A stretch of 64,000 bases of DNA from NCBI RefSeq assembly GCF_022538115.1, contig NZ_JAKZAL010000014.1:89339-153338 (forward strand), written 5' to 3'. Each line of letters starts with the position of its first letter. Within the stretch, counting starts at the first letter, position 1. The notes under the pieces were generated by a model. The model made no database searches and was not told the DNA's origin. It saw only the letters and a program-made list of their open reading frames with translations. Shown here piece by piece: positions 17,801 to 24,655 of the stretch. The stretch is from Cognataquiflexum rubidum (GTDB lineage: Bacteria; Bacteroidota; Bacteroidia; Cytophagales; Cyclobacteriaceae). A program made the position numbers and the translations under genes.

Positions 17801-19817
17801 TAAGGAAAAAAAGAACAAAAGAATTTACATTTTTAAAAATGAGATTCTGAATACATCTGTAGAATTTCACAAAATCTTATTCAAGAAAATTCGAGTAGAA
17901 GAAAAAACAAAATCTGCACCATCAATAAATTTTGAAGGGACAGAATTTGACATTAATGAAAAGGTAATTGATATTTTTTACAGTTTAAACAAGGAGTTAG
18001 CTTTCTATCCAAACTCAAATTCCCACATTTCTAAAACTATAGGAACCCTTTTTGAGAGTTTTGAAAATAATTTTAAAAAACTACAAAGTCTGATAGAATT
18101 TTGGAAAGATTCAGAAAATGGAAGTTTCTTGAGTTTATACTGGTATTTTAGTTTTGAAAAGCACAGATCTAATACTGAAATCCAACAAATTATCTCCAGA
18201 GACTCCTTTCAATCACCTGACTCAATTAGAAATAAAATAGGGAATGTGTTTTTTAGGCTAGGTATTTTTGGGGGAGGTAAAGAGTTTTTTAACCGCTCAG
18301 TAGAATTGTTTAATGAGGCCATTATTGCCAATCCGAGCGAGAAAAAGCTTGATACTTATCCAAATAAACTAAAGTATTATGCTAATTTAGGAATTGCCCA
18401 ATTTTGGATTTTAGAGTGGAACAAATCCATTTTTTCCTTCCGTGAAGCTATCAAATCAGACAAAGGTCAAGCATATAAAAAAGTACTTGAAAAGGAACTA
18501 GCAATGTCAGTTAACCAAATTGGTAACCAGTATTATTCAAATTCAGAAAATGAAGATGCGATCGATAACTGGTCACATGCGATAAAAATGGACGGGTCTC
18601 AAGGTGTGTATTACCATAATTTGTCTCTGGGACTGGAAAAAAGAACCCTTAACGACTATCCCAATTCCTTGGATGAAACAATAGAAGCGCTCCAAAAATC
18701 AATTGATTTGGATAGAGACTATGAACATGTCCGGCCCAAACTCAATCAATTAAAGAGAAAACGGAAACTTCTTGATTCCATTGGGCATGAGCATCTGAAA
18801 TTAAACCCAATTGTGAATCCCATTCTGGTGGAATACCATCCTTTCTTGGATCCATTGATTATGAAAAAATCAGGAATTGAATTGAAAGATGAGATTACCG
18901 AAAAATTGAAGGAACTCAGAAGCAACATTAAATCCCGCTTTGGTGTACGGATACCGGGGGTCCTCTTTAGACATAATCAATACCTTCAAACCCAAGAAAC
19001 AGTTAATATAAGTATCAATGAAATCCCCTTGGTCAGAAACTTTATTTACCCTGATAGGCTTTGTTGCATCTTGAAAGAGGAGGAAATCGGCAACTATGGT
19101 GATAAAATTGAGGCATTCAATCCTTTGGAAGACGGGAAATCATTTTGGATTCCAAAAAGTGAAATTTCAGAACATGCAGATATCGATTTCCTTGATCCAA
19201 TTGAATATCTTTTCCTTTATCTTGAATTCATTTTTATAAGGAATTTTGGTGAATTGATCATGATGGAAGACATCAGTATCATGTGTGAGACCAATCTTAA
19301 CCCAGAAATAAAAGCAATTCTAAATTCACCGGATCAGGTTATTGGCTTGAGCAAAGTATGTAAGGCATTGCTTGTTGAACGCGTCCCAATAGTGGACTTT
19401 AAAGAAATCGCAAATTTTTTCATAAGCCAATTTGAAAACTCCTCCATAGAGGAAATCATTGAATCCCTCCGGATCCAAAATTCAATTAAAATGAAACTTC
19501 CGGGAAATGACGTATTGGAGAGTGCAAGTTGGCTGGGATCAAAGTTCGAGGAGGTGTTGAAAAATAACCTCAAATTCACAGGCAAATTTCATTACCTCTC
19601 GCTCGAACCCCAGCTTTGTCAAAATTTATTGCTGGGTTTTAGAGATGGAGTTTTGGCACAAAATCCCAAAGTCATCATCGTACCGGATCCCCGGATTAGG
19701 ATTCACTTGAAAAAACTAATTGAGCTCGAATTTCCTGATTTGCATGTTTTGTCCCAAAGGGAAATAATTGGTGAATATTTACCTATACCTTCTAAAACCA
19801 TAGATTATAAAGAATAG
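14823..19817 (+). CDS. Giant TPR membrane protein with a C-terminal FlhA/SctV-like (FHIPEP) domain
   Basis: A 1664-aa protein. Residues about 32-51 and 73-94 are two membrane helices. Several tetratricopeptide-like helical pairs follow, for example near 533-570, 711-745, 1182-1213 and 1231-1259. From about residue 1357 the sequence follows the cytoplasmic domain of FlhA: a GVRIPGVLFRHNQYL start, then SFWIPKSEI, VCKALLVERVPIVDFKEIA in the position of LQNLLAEKVPIRDMRTIL, and the closing IIVPDPRIRIHLKKLIE, LHVLSQREI. The eight-helix export gate of FlhA is absent. The middle (about 17.1-18.6 kb) is AT-rich and of lower complexity. Inference: a membrane-tethered scaffold that reuses the FlhA ring/docking domain. 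Confidence 0.8.
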   Translation: MALKDLFLTTEQLTQIEDMESSLIRRKQRSSVAGYLTVIFGVLQVILLILEKGQELFLWGLQWKDFLDFFSSPFQVIFLVLFLFSAAYFFLARYSGMLLQESKEPFRYTFWIDGFQYFEPDQKGSSFCKGADLLSLYLHRDLMEMLNERIKRFSILVKETNADEKQRIASKNRKSSHIHVHGSFAIREDLEGNLLVQVSPMIRIGAEDNPSTLASPVRYRIADRGETEPDLSPAEYKQILERVYSRVSTEIYARIEEDVKEKIKLFPTAFLKAQALYFEADDFAKSNTIDGYEKAIGLFKQSLDLFAAIGIPSHWIKRFVRLRWNSIIHHIDFRHAWAQAVIGYCKCRIFRNQLAGQSGRNRNPIFSLPELLDPVIENITELYMRDGKIGERNKLNFILRSLEFGNKPKRKISIRYRKHSEVLMDAFLVSAMASYFLSSLEKAKANLEWIEAIAPNQVTMNPTFQLVKGLLESEPNMKLIYFQNSVDLDRNFQMSNWFLSNQLDFNFRRQGEITIDRAKRVIQAFEKVIEINAGNIASLGAIANLYWLVGENEKAKKTLTEAIEIKAIAAQTFIGELNYKLARIAAEEGDLLDCRSRYLEAMSADPSMGSASFSEFGKLIHDENESIHSNILLRYEKYWNSVSLHLQTIQNGSDLDFNLMPETENVFNFSKAFVLNDLANVYLRYFHLFGDQLMLLQAKELYEEAKDICPQIAVVWTNLINVYIWMGEWEKTILCFERAKQSAPHWGILAIKSIPHLISAALEKLAKAPEFKAKKGNDRQLTDSKIIPLKFLIIEGGKREVNLDKSLSFGNQSMRSKNKDIVISDLTQYDIYNRKKIGLDENKSRESNQKEEINENDNIALEEAKLLFTEVEKIIKKHTRFSSLMIEDYEQFAEYLVKLPLEQFIEDDFLLIDSLISVLYHSEIESNLDIVLGLCQKYQKIYPQNFDSLRYTNDILIKKIFFWLMEQISLLVSKASPDSVFSTDEMNNQLLAYKEKKNKRIYIFKNEILNTSVEFHKILFKKIRVEEKTKSAPSINFEGTEFDINEKVIDIFYSLNKELAFYPNSNSHISKTIGTLFESFENNFKKLQSLIEFWKDSENGSFLSLYWYFSFEKHRSNTEIQQIISRDSFQSPDSIRNKIGNVFFRLGIFGGGKEFFNRSVELFNEAIIANPSEKKLDTYPNKLKYYANLGIAQFWILEWNKSIFSFREAIKSDKGQAYKKVLEKELAMSVNQIGNQYYSNSENEDAIDNWSHAIKMDGSQGVYYHNLSLGLEKRTLNDYPNSLDETIEALQKSIDLDRDYEHVRPKLNQLKRKRKLLDSIGHEHLKLNPIVNPILVEYHPFLDPLIMKKSGIELKDEITEKLKELRSNIKSRFGVRIPGVLFRHNQYLQTQETVNISINEIPLVRNFIYPDRLCCILKEEEIGNYGDKIEAFNPLEDGKSFWIPKSEISEHADIDFLDPIEYLFLYLEFIFIRNFGELIMMEDISIMCETNLNPEIKAILNSPDQVIGLSKVCKALLVERVPIVDFKEIANFFISQFENSSIEEIIESLRIQNSIKMKLPGNDVLESASWLGSKFEEVLKNNLKFTGKFHYLSLEPQLCQNLLLGFRDGVLAQNPKVIIVPDPRIRIHLKKLIELEFPDLHVLSQREIIGEYLPIPSKTIDYKE

Positions 19818-19843
19818 TCATTTGCCTGAACTTCAATCCGAGA

Positions 19844-21457
19844 ATGGTGGAACCGCATATTAATATCGATTTGCTACTTAATCCTGATACCTCCAAAGGG
19901 ATTTCAAAGGCTGAGATGGAAGAAATGGAAGTTAACTTCCAAATGTTTTGCGTCCAATTATCCAACGATATGGGAATTGGCTCTTCTGTTAATGTCCGGA
20001 TGAAGAAAATACAAGACCAATCAGAATCTCTTAAAGTCAAAATCAATGGATCAGATTGTAGATTAACTTATGGTTTTCGAAATATAAATTCAATAGATCC
20101 TGATTTTTTGAAGTCGGAAGTACCCAACATTCTTTTTCAAAACCGGGAAAGTTTTATCTCTTCGGAAATTTCTGATGAAATCCGAAAGGGTATTGATGAA
20201 TACCGGCTGGAGAACAGGTTCCCAAATCTTTCCAGAAAGGAATTCAAGAACTATTTAAGGTCCTTTGTCAGGTATTTCTATTCAATAAAAAGAGGACTTC
20301 AGCCTTTGGAATCTGGAAATAGGGTTATTTTCAAGGACAAAGGCGAAGAAATATTTGAGCATCTCTGCAATGATTTATCTTCCCTTAACCTCATTCTTTA
20401 TTTGCCTGATGCCATAAAAAACAAGAAGAATAAGCAATCACTGCGCTTCAATGAGTTGAACCCATTGATGCAGGATGGCTTATTTTATGAGTTTGGAGTC
20501 CGCATTCCAAAAATGGAAATTAGATGGGCAGACACTGTTCCGGAAAGTCACTTTTGTGTTCAAATCAATGACCTTCGCTTGCCACTTTCAAAAGCAATCA
20601 GTGAAAATGAAATAGTTTCAGATATTTCTCATGATGAACTGATTCACAACCAATTAGAGGGGATTCCCATTGTAAATCCTGCAAACAACAGGACTTTGAA
20701 CCTGATTGCAAATAGGAAAGGATTGCAACAAACACTTGAAAAAAAAGGATTTTTGACATGGGACTGGGCAGGTTATGTGATACTCATGGTGAGCGCAATG
20801 GTCAGGAAAAACCGATCGGCGTTTTGGAATTTGGAATTACAGGACTATGAAATCGAAAATTTAAGGCAAGTATATCCTAACATTGTAAAAGTCTTTTTAG
20901 AAAAAGCATCTCCGATTCTATTTGTAAAAACCATGCGGAATTTGTTGGAAGACCAAATACCAATAAGAAACTTTATTGATGTAGTTGAAACTTTTATTTC
21001 GTTGGACGAGCCTATATTGGTTGATTCTGCTAAATACATCACCTTTATTCCTTATGAATTGAACCCAATTTTATCAAGCCTAAATTCTAAATCATATTCA
21101 GCGGGGGATTGTGCAGACGCAATCAGAGTAAAATTAAAAAGATACCTATCCCATAAATTTTCCTTTGGAAGCAACAATTTAAACGTGTACTTACTTGAAC
21201 CTTCTGTAGAGGATAAATTTTTGAAAAATGACTTAGATGAGGCAGATAAGAACGACATTTTTGATGCCATCAATGTTGAGCTATCCCATTATCATGATCC
21301 GGTTAATTTGCCATGTATACTGACAATGGTTGAAGTAAGAAGAAAACTTCAGGACCTCATCAAAATGGAATTTCCCGGCTTGGAAGTACTGGCATATCAA
21401 GAGCTATCGCCACAACTTAACATCCAACCTATAGCAAGAATTACATTGCTTTCATAA
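19844..21457 (+). CDS. Soluble FlhA/SctV C-domain-like (FHIPEP) protein
   Basis: A 537-aa protein, 26 bp after the giant TPR gene. Residues from about 211 to the end read as a complete FlhA cytoplasmic domain: FGVRIPKMEIRW and FCVQINDLRLPLSKA (compare VHIRDNM and YRILMKGVEI in FlhA), then MRNLLEDQIPIRNFIDVVETF (compare LQNLLAEKVPIRDMRTILETL), and at the end LTMVEVRRKLQDLIK, LEVLAYQELSPQLNIQPIAR. No membrane segment or signal peptide. The first 200 residues are not recognised, although NVRMKKIQDQ and LKVKINGSDCRLTYG could be a further degenerate copy of the first subdomain. It is paralogous to the end of the preceding gene. Confidence 0.8.
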   Translation: MVEPHINIDLLLNPDTSKGISKAEMEEMEVNFQMFCVQLSNDMGIGSSVNVRMKKIQDQSESLKVKINGSDCRLTYGFRNINSIDPDFLKSEVPNILFQNRESFISSEISDEIRKGIDEYRLENRFPNLSRKEFKNYLRSFVRYFYSIKRGLQPLESGNRVIFKDKGEEIFEHLCNDLSSLNLILYLPDAIKNKKNKQSLRFNELNPLMQDGLFYEFGVRIPKMEIRWADTVPESHFCVQINDLRLPLSKAISENEIVSDISHDELIHNQLEGIPIVNPANNRTLNLIANRKGLQQTLEKKGFLTWDWAGYVILMVSAMVRKNRSAFWNLELQDYEIENLRQVYPNIVKVFLEKASPILFVKTMRNLLEDQIPIRNFIDVVETFISLDEPILVDSAKYITFIPYELNPILSSLNSKSYSAGDCADAIRVKLKRYLSHKFSFGSNNLNVYLLEPSVEDKFLKNDLDEADKNDIFDAINVELSHYHDPVNLPCILTMVEVRRKLQDLIKMEFPGLEVLAYQELSPQLNIQPIARITLLS

Positions 21458-21525
21458 GATATCAAATCAAGTCTTTGAAATCCCAAAATCATTCCTGATT
21501 TTAGCAGCCTCAAATCGGGATCTTA

Positions 21526-21558
21526 TCCCGATAACCATCGGGACGATAGCTATCGGGA
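21526..21558. repeat. Two copies of a GATAnCTATC-type palindrome
   Basis: TCCCGATAACCATCGGGA (21526-21543) is followed at once by CGATAGCTATCGGGA. Both belong to the same palindrome family as the inserts in the tRNA-like repeats at 21690-21707 and 21750-21768. They lie 30 bp before the tRNA gene. Confidence 0.7.
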
Positions 21559-21587
21559 GGTTTGAAGCGCTGGTTATATTTATTTAT

Positions 21588-21662
21588 GGGATCTTAGCTC
21601 AGTTGGTTTAGAGCGCTGCTTTGACAGAGCAGAGGTCATGGGTTCGAATCCCTTAGGTCCCA
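21588..21662 (+). tRNA. tRNA-Val (anticodon GAC)
   Basis: A 75-nt cloverleaf. Acceptor GGGATCT pairs with AGGTCCC, the D arm is GCTC/GAGC, the anticodon stem CTGCT/AGCAG holds the loop TTGACAG with anticodon GAC, and the T loop is TTCGAAT. CCA is not encoded. The T stem ATGGG/CCCTT has a T-T mismatch at the second pair. The tRNA 3' region is repeated twice downstream. Confidence 0.9.
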
Positions 21663-21674
21663 CAATCTTTATCT

Positions 21675-21723
21675 GAGGTCATGGGTTCGTCCCGATAGCT
21701 ATCGCGGACCCTTAGGTCCCACA
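21675..21723 (+). repeat. tRNA-Val 3'-end copy split by a palindrome
   Basis: GAGGTCATGGGTTCG and CCCTTAGGTCCCACA are identical to the tRNA 3' part, but the AAT of the T loop is replaced by an 18-19 bp palindromic insert (TCCCGATAGCTATCGCGG). It cannot fold as a tRNA and looks like a mobile palindrome lodged in a duplicated tRNA end. Confidence 0.8.
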
Positions 21724-21731
21724 TATATTTC

Positions 21732-21781
21732 CTGAGGTCAAAGGTTCGTCACGATAGCCATCTTGGACTCTTTGATTCCAC
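21732..21781 (+). repeat. Second, diverged tRNA 3'-end/palindrome module
   Basis: The same layout again, more diverged: CTGAGGTCAAAGGTTCG, then the decayed palindrome TCACGATAGCCATCTTGGA, then CTCTTTGATTCCAC in place of the acceptor half. Spacing to the first module is 57 bp, so this looks like a tandem duplication or repeated insertion. From here to 21927 no gene is seen. Confidence 0.7.
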
Positions 21782-21927
21782 TTTTTAAAAATCAAGATTA
21801 GGGCCAAGAGATAAGATCTCCTTCATTTTACCGACAATCCCCAATCTTAATTCCTTCAATCCATTTCCTTTGCAGGGTTTTGCAATTCGCCTTATCTTAC
21901 TGCCCTATATATTTCAAATCTTACCTT

Positions 21928-24453
21928 ATGAGAAAAATTTACGCTTTGGTTTTGGTGCTTTTCCTGACCACAACCGCCTTTGCCCAAAAAAGCCCCGAGG
22001 AATTTCTCGGCTATAAATTGGGGGACCGATTTACACCCCACCACCGTGTTGTGGCCTATTTTGAGCATTTGGCTTCCACCCTTCCCAATGTGAAGTTGGT
22101 ATATTACGGAGAGACTTATGAACACCGCCCTCTTTTTGTTGCCATGGTTTCTACACCTGAGAACATGGGAAAATTGGAGGATATCCGCATGGATAACCTC
22201 CGCAGAACAGGAATGGTGGAGGGAACGCCATCTACCAAAGTAGCACTGAACTGGATGCAATACAATGTTCACGGAAATGAAGCAGTGGCCACTGAAGCCG
22301 CCATGATGACTTTTTGGCAAATAGCTGACCCAAACAATACTCAATCTAAAGATTGGTTGAAAAACCAAGTGTTGATCCTCGATCCTTGTGCCAATCCTGA
22401 CGGAAAGGACCGATACACTGTTTGGTATAACCAAAAGCAAAACACTAGGTTACAGCCCGATCCACAGTCTATGGAGCACTCCGAACCTTGGCCGGGTGGT
22501 CGTCCAAACCATTATTTGATGGACCTCAACAGGGATTGGGCTTGGCAGACGCAACAAGAAACACAGCAAAGACTGAAGCTTTACCACGACTGGATGCCAC
22601 ACCTTTTTGTGGATTACCATGAGCAGGGCATAAACGATCCTTTTTACTTTGCACCGGCTGCACAGCCTGTACATGAGCAGGTGTCTGCTTTCCAGAATGA
22701 ATTTCAGACGATCTATGGCAAAAACACCGCAAAGAAATTTGATGAGCAAGGTTGGATGTATTTTACCAAAGAGCGCTTTGACTTGCTTTATCCATCTTAT
22801 GGGGACACCTATCCCATGTACAGCGGTGCGATTGGGATGACCATCGAAAAAGGCGGTTCTGGACGCGCAGGATTGGGAATGCTCAATGCCCTCGGTGATA
22901 CTGTGACATTGAAAGAAAGAATTGAGCACACCTATACCGCAGGGATTTCTGCTGTGGAGGTGACTGCTCAAAATTCCGCAAGGTTGACAGATGAGTTTGC
23001 CAATTACTTCAAAACAAGCAGCAGCAACCCAAAAGCAAAATACAAAAGCTTTGTCATCAAAGGAGACCAAAACCCGGAGCGTGTCAAGGCACTTTTGGCA
23101 TTGCTTGACAAAAATAAAATCCAATATGGCTATGCCAAAGCAGCATCAGGGCTGAAAGGATTGGATTACAATACTGGAAAGGCAGGAACCTTTTCCGCTA
23201 CCGAAAAGGATATTGTCGTCAATGCCTTTCAACCAAAGTCAGTTTTGACTCAGGTTTTGTTTGAGCCTGAGGCAAAACTACAAGATAGTATCACGTATGA
23301 CATCACAAGCTGGGCTTTACCGTATGCTTATGGCGTGCAAGCTTATGCCATGGAGACAAGATTGGATGCAGGAAAGAAATTTGAAAAAACGCCATTTGAA
23401 CCAAATAAAGTAGATGGGACACCTTTGGCCTATTTCGCTCCTTGGAATGCTACCCAACACGCCAAGTTTCTGGCGGCTTTGATCAATAGCAAAATCAGGG
23501 TGAGGTATTCAGAGAAAGCCTTTGAAATAAATGGTCAATCTTACCCGATCGGTACTTTGGTGATCCATAGAAACGGCAACCAATATGTCGCTGACTTCGA
23601 TAAGAAAGTAACCGACATTGCTAATAAATTTGAGATTACTTTGGCTAGCAGTAACTCTGCTTATGTAGACAAAGGACGGGATTTTGGTTCCTCGGAAGTG
23701 AAAGTTATCGTCGCCCCAAAAGTTGCCATCATGAGCGGCGCAGGCACTTCCTCTTTGAATTTCGGCGAACTCTGGTATTTCTTTGAGCAAGAACTTGACT
23801 ACCCGGTAAGCATCCTGGATACAGAAGGTTTGGGAAGGTTTGACCTGAGCAAATACAACGTGATCATCCTTCCTTCAAGTTGGGGCAGTTACCTTTCCGA
23901 AAACAACATGAAAAAAATGATGGATTGGGTTAGGGCAGGTGGTAAACTGATTGCCATCGAAAATGCGCTGAATGCTTTTGCAGATAAAAGCGGTTTTGAC
24001 CTCAGCCAATACGATACTGAGGACGAGAAAAAAGCTGCCGAAAAGGAACAAAAAGAAATTCGGAATGTAGAAAGACTGGAACCCTATCAGGAAAGAGAGA
24101 GAATGGGGATTTCTACCACTGCCGCCGGCGCTATTTATCAAGTGAAAATTGACCCAACCCACCCGCTAGGATTTGGAATGGATGGCAAATTCTATACCCT
24201 GAAAAATAACGGTTCACGGTATGCCTATCTTGATAACGGTGTCAATGTGGGGATTATCCCTGATGCCGAGGCCTATAGATTTGGCTATATCGGAAAAAAA
24301 ATCAAACCAAAAATGCCGAAATCAATGGTGTATGGCGTAGAAAGCCTTGGCCGTGGACAGATAGTGTATATGTCTGACAACCCAATGTTCCGTTCTTTCT
24401 GGGAATCAGGGAAATTGCTGGTAGCCAATGCGGTATTCTTGGTAGGGCAATAA
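21928..24453 (+). CDS. Secreted M14-family zinc carboxypeptidase
   Basis: An 841-aa exported peptidase. A Sec signal peptide covers residues 1-20 (to AFAQ). The M14 zinc motif is the His-Glu of YNVHGNEAVATE, with the third ligand in VDYHEQG. DLNRDWAW corresponds to the substrate-binding Asn-Arg, and the catalytic Glu is in GMTIEKGG. The C-terminal third (about 590-830) resembles a GATase1-like domain (VIILPSSWGSY). Length fits the large Bacteroidota M14 proteins. ATG 21928 is chosen since it begins the signal peptide. Probably periplasmic or outer-membrane associated protein degradation. Confidence 0.88.
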   Translation: MRKIYALVLVLFLTTTAFAQKSPEEFLGYKLGDRFTPHHRVVAYFEHLASTLPNVKLVYYGETYEHRPLFVAMVSTPENMGKLEDIRMDNLRRTGMVEGTPSTKVALNWMQYNVHGNEAVATEAAMMTFWQIADPNNTQSKDWLKNQVLILDPCANPDGKDRYTVWYNQKQNTRLQPDPQSMEHSEPWPGGRPNHYLMDLNRDWAWQTQQETQQRLKLYHDWMPHLFVDYHEQGINDPFYFAPAAQPVHEQVSAFQNEFQTIYGKNTAKKFDEQGWMYFTKERFDLLYPSYGDTYPMYSGAIGMTIEKGGSGRAGLGMLNALGDTVTLKERIEHTYTAGISAVEVTAQNSARLTDEFANYFKTSSSNPKAKYKSFVIKGDQNPERVKALLALLDKNKIQYGYAKAASGLKGLDYNTGKAGTFSATEKDIVVNAFQPKSVLTQVLFEPEAKLQDSITYDITSWALPYAYGVQAYAMETRLDAGKKFEKTPFEPNKVDGTPLAYFAPWNATQHAKFLAALINSKIRVRYSEKAFEINGQSYPIGTLVIHRNGNQYVADFDKKVTDIANKFEITLASSNSAYVDKGRDFGSSEVKVIVAPKVAIMSGAGTSSLNFGELWYFFEQELDYPVSILDTEGLGRFDLSKYNVIILPSSWGSYLSENNMKKMMDWVRAGGKLIAIENALNAFADKSGFDLSQYDTEDEKKAAEKEQKEIRNVERLEPYQERERMGISTTAAGAIYQVKIDPTHPLGFGMDGKFYTLKNNGSRYAYLDNGVNVGIIPDAEAYRFGYIGKKIKPKMPKSMVYGVESLGRGQIVYMSDNPMFRSFWESGKLLVANAVFLVGQ

Positions 24454-24488
24454 AACCGTTGAGGTCTTTTTTTGACCTCGATGGTTTT
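24452..24488. terminator. Hairpin 1 after the peptidase gene
   Basis: AAAACCGTTGAGGTC pairs with GACCTCGATGGTTTT around a T7 loop, with two mismatches. It begins within the stop codon of the peptidase gene. Confidence 0.6.
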
Positions 24489-24506
24489 CATTCATAGCCT
24501 AAATAA

Positions 24507-24540
24507 AAATCTCCGAGGTTTTTGGAAACCTCAAAGATTT
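24507..24540. terminator. Hairpin 2 in the same gap
   Basis: AAATCTCCGAGGTTT pairs with AAACCTCAAAGATTT over TTGG, with two mismatches. Its GAGGTTT core resembles hairpin 1. Confidence 0.5.
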
Positions 24541-24542
24541 AG

Positions 24543-24580
24543 AAACCCTGCTTTGTGGCGACAAAGCAGGGTTTTGATTT
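24543..24580. terminator. Hairpin 3, perfect 14-bp terminator
   Basis: AAACCCTGCTTTGT pairs perfectly with ACAAAGCAGGGTTT over the loop GGCG, followed by T-rich sequence. This is the strongest rho-independent terminator candidate for the rightward peptidase gene. Confidence 0.8.
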
Positions 24581-24600
24581 TAATGTCAGTTTAGCCTTAT

Positions 24601-24628
24601 GACCTTAAAATTCCGATTTTTTAAGGTC
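24601..24628. terminator. Hairpin 4, likely terminator for the leftward SulP gene
   Basis: GACCTTAAAA pairs with TTTTAAGGTC over an 8-nt loop. It lies 28 bp beyond the stop of the convergent SulP gene. Confidence 0.6.
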
Positions 24629-24655
24629 AGATTCTTAAAAACCATCGCTTTCAAA

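Noticed and set aside
13965..21457. A true flagellar or type III secretion locus
   Set aside because: Apart from the FlhA-C-like domains no other export component (FlhB, FliP/Q/R, FliI, needle or rod proteins) is visible, and the FlhA membrane gate itself is absent.
21663..21781. Possible second and third tRNA genes after tRNA-Val
   Set aside because: Only the 3' parts are present and the T loop is interrupted by a palindrome; no acceptor 5' strand, D arm or anticodon arm exists.
22450..23124. Long antisense frame (224 codons) opposite the M14 peptidase
   Set aside because: It is a shadow of the peptidase gene; the sense strand has clear catalytic motifs and the antisense product has no domain-like character.
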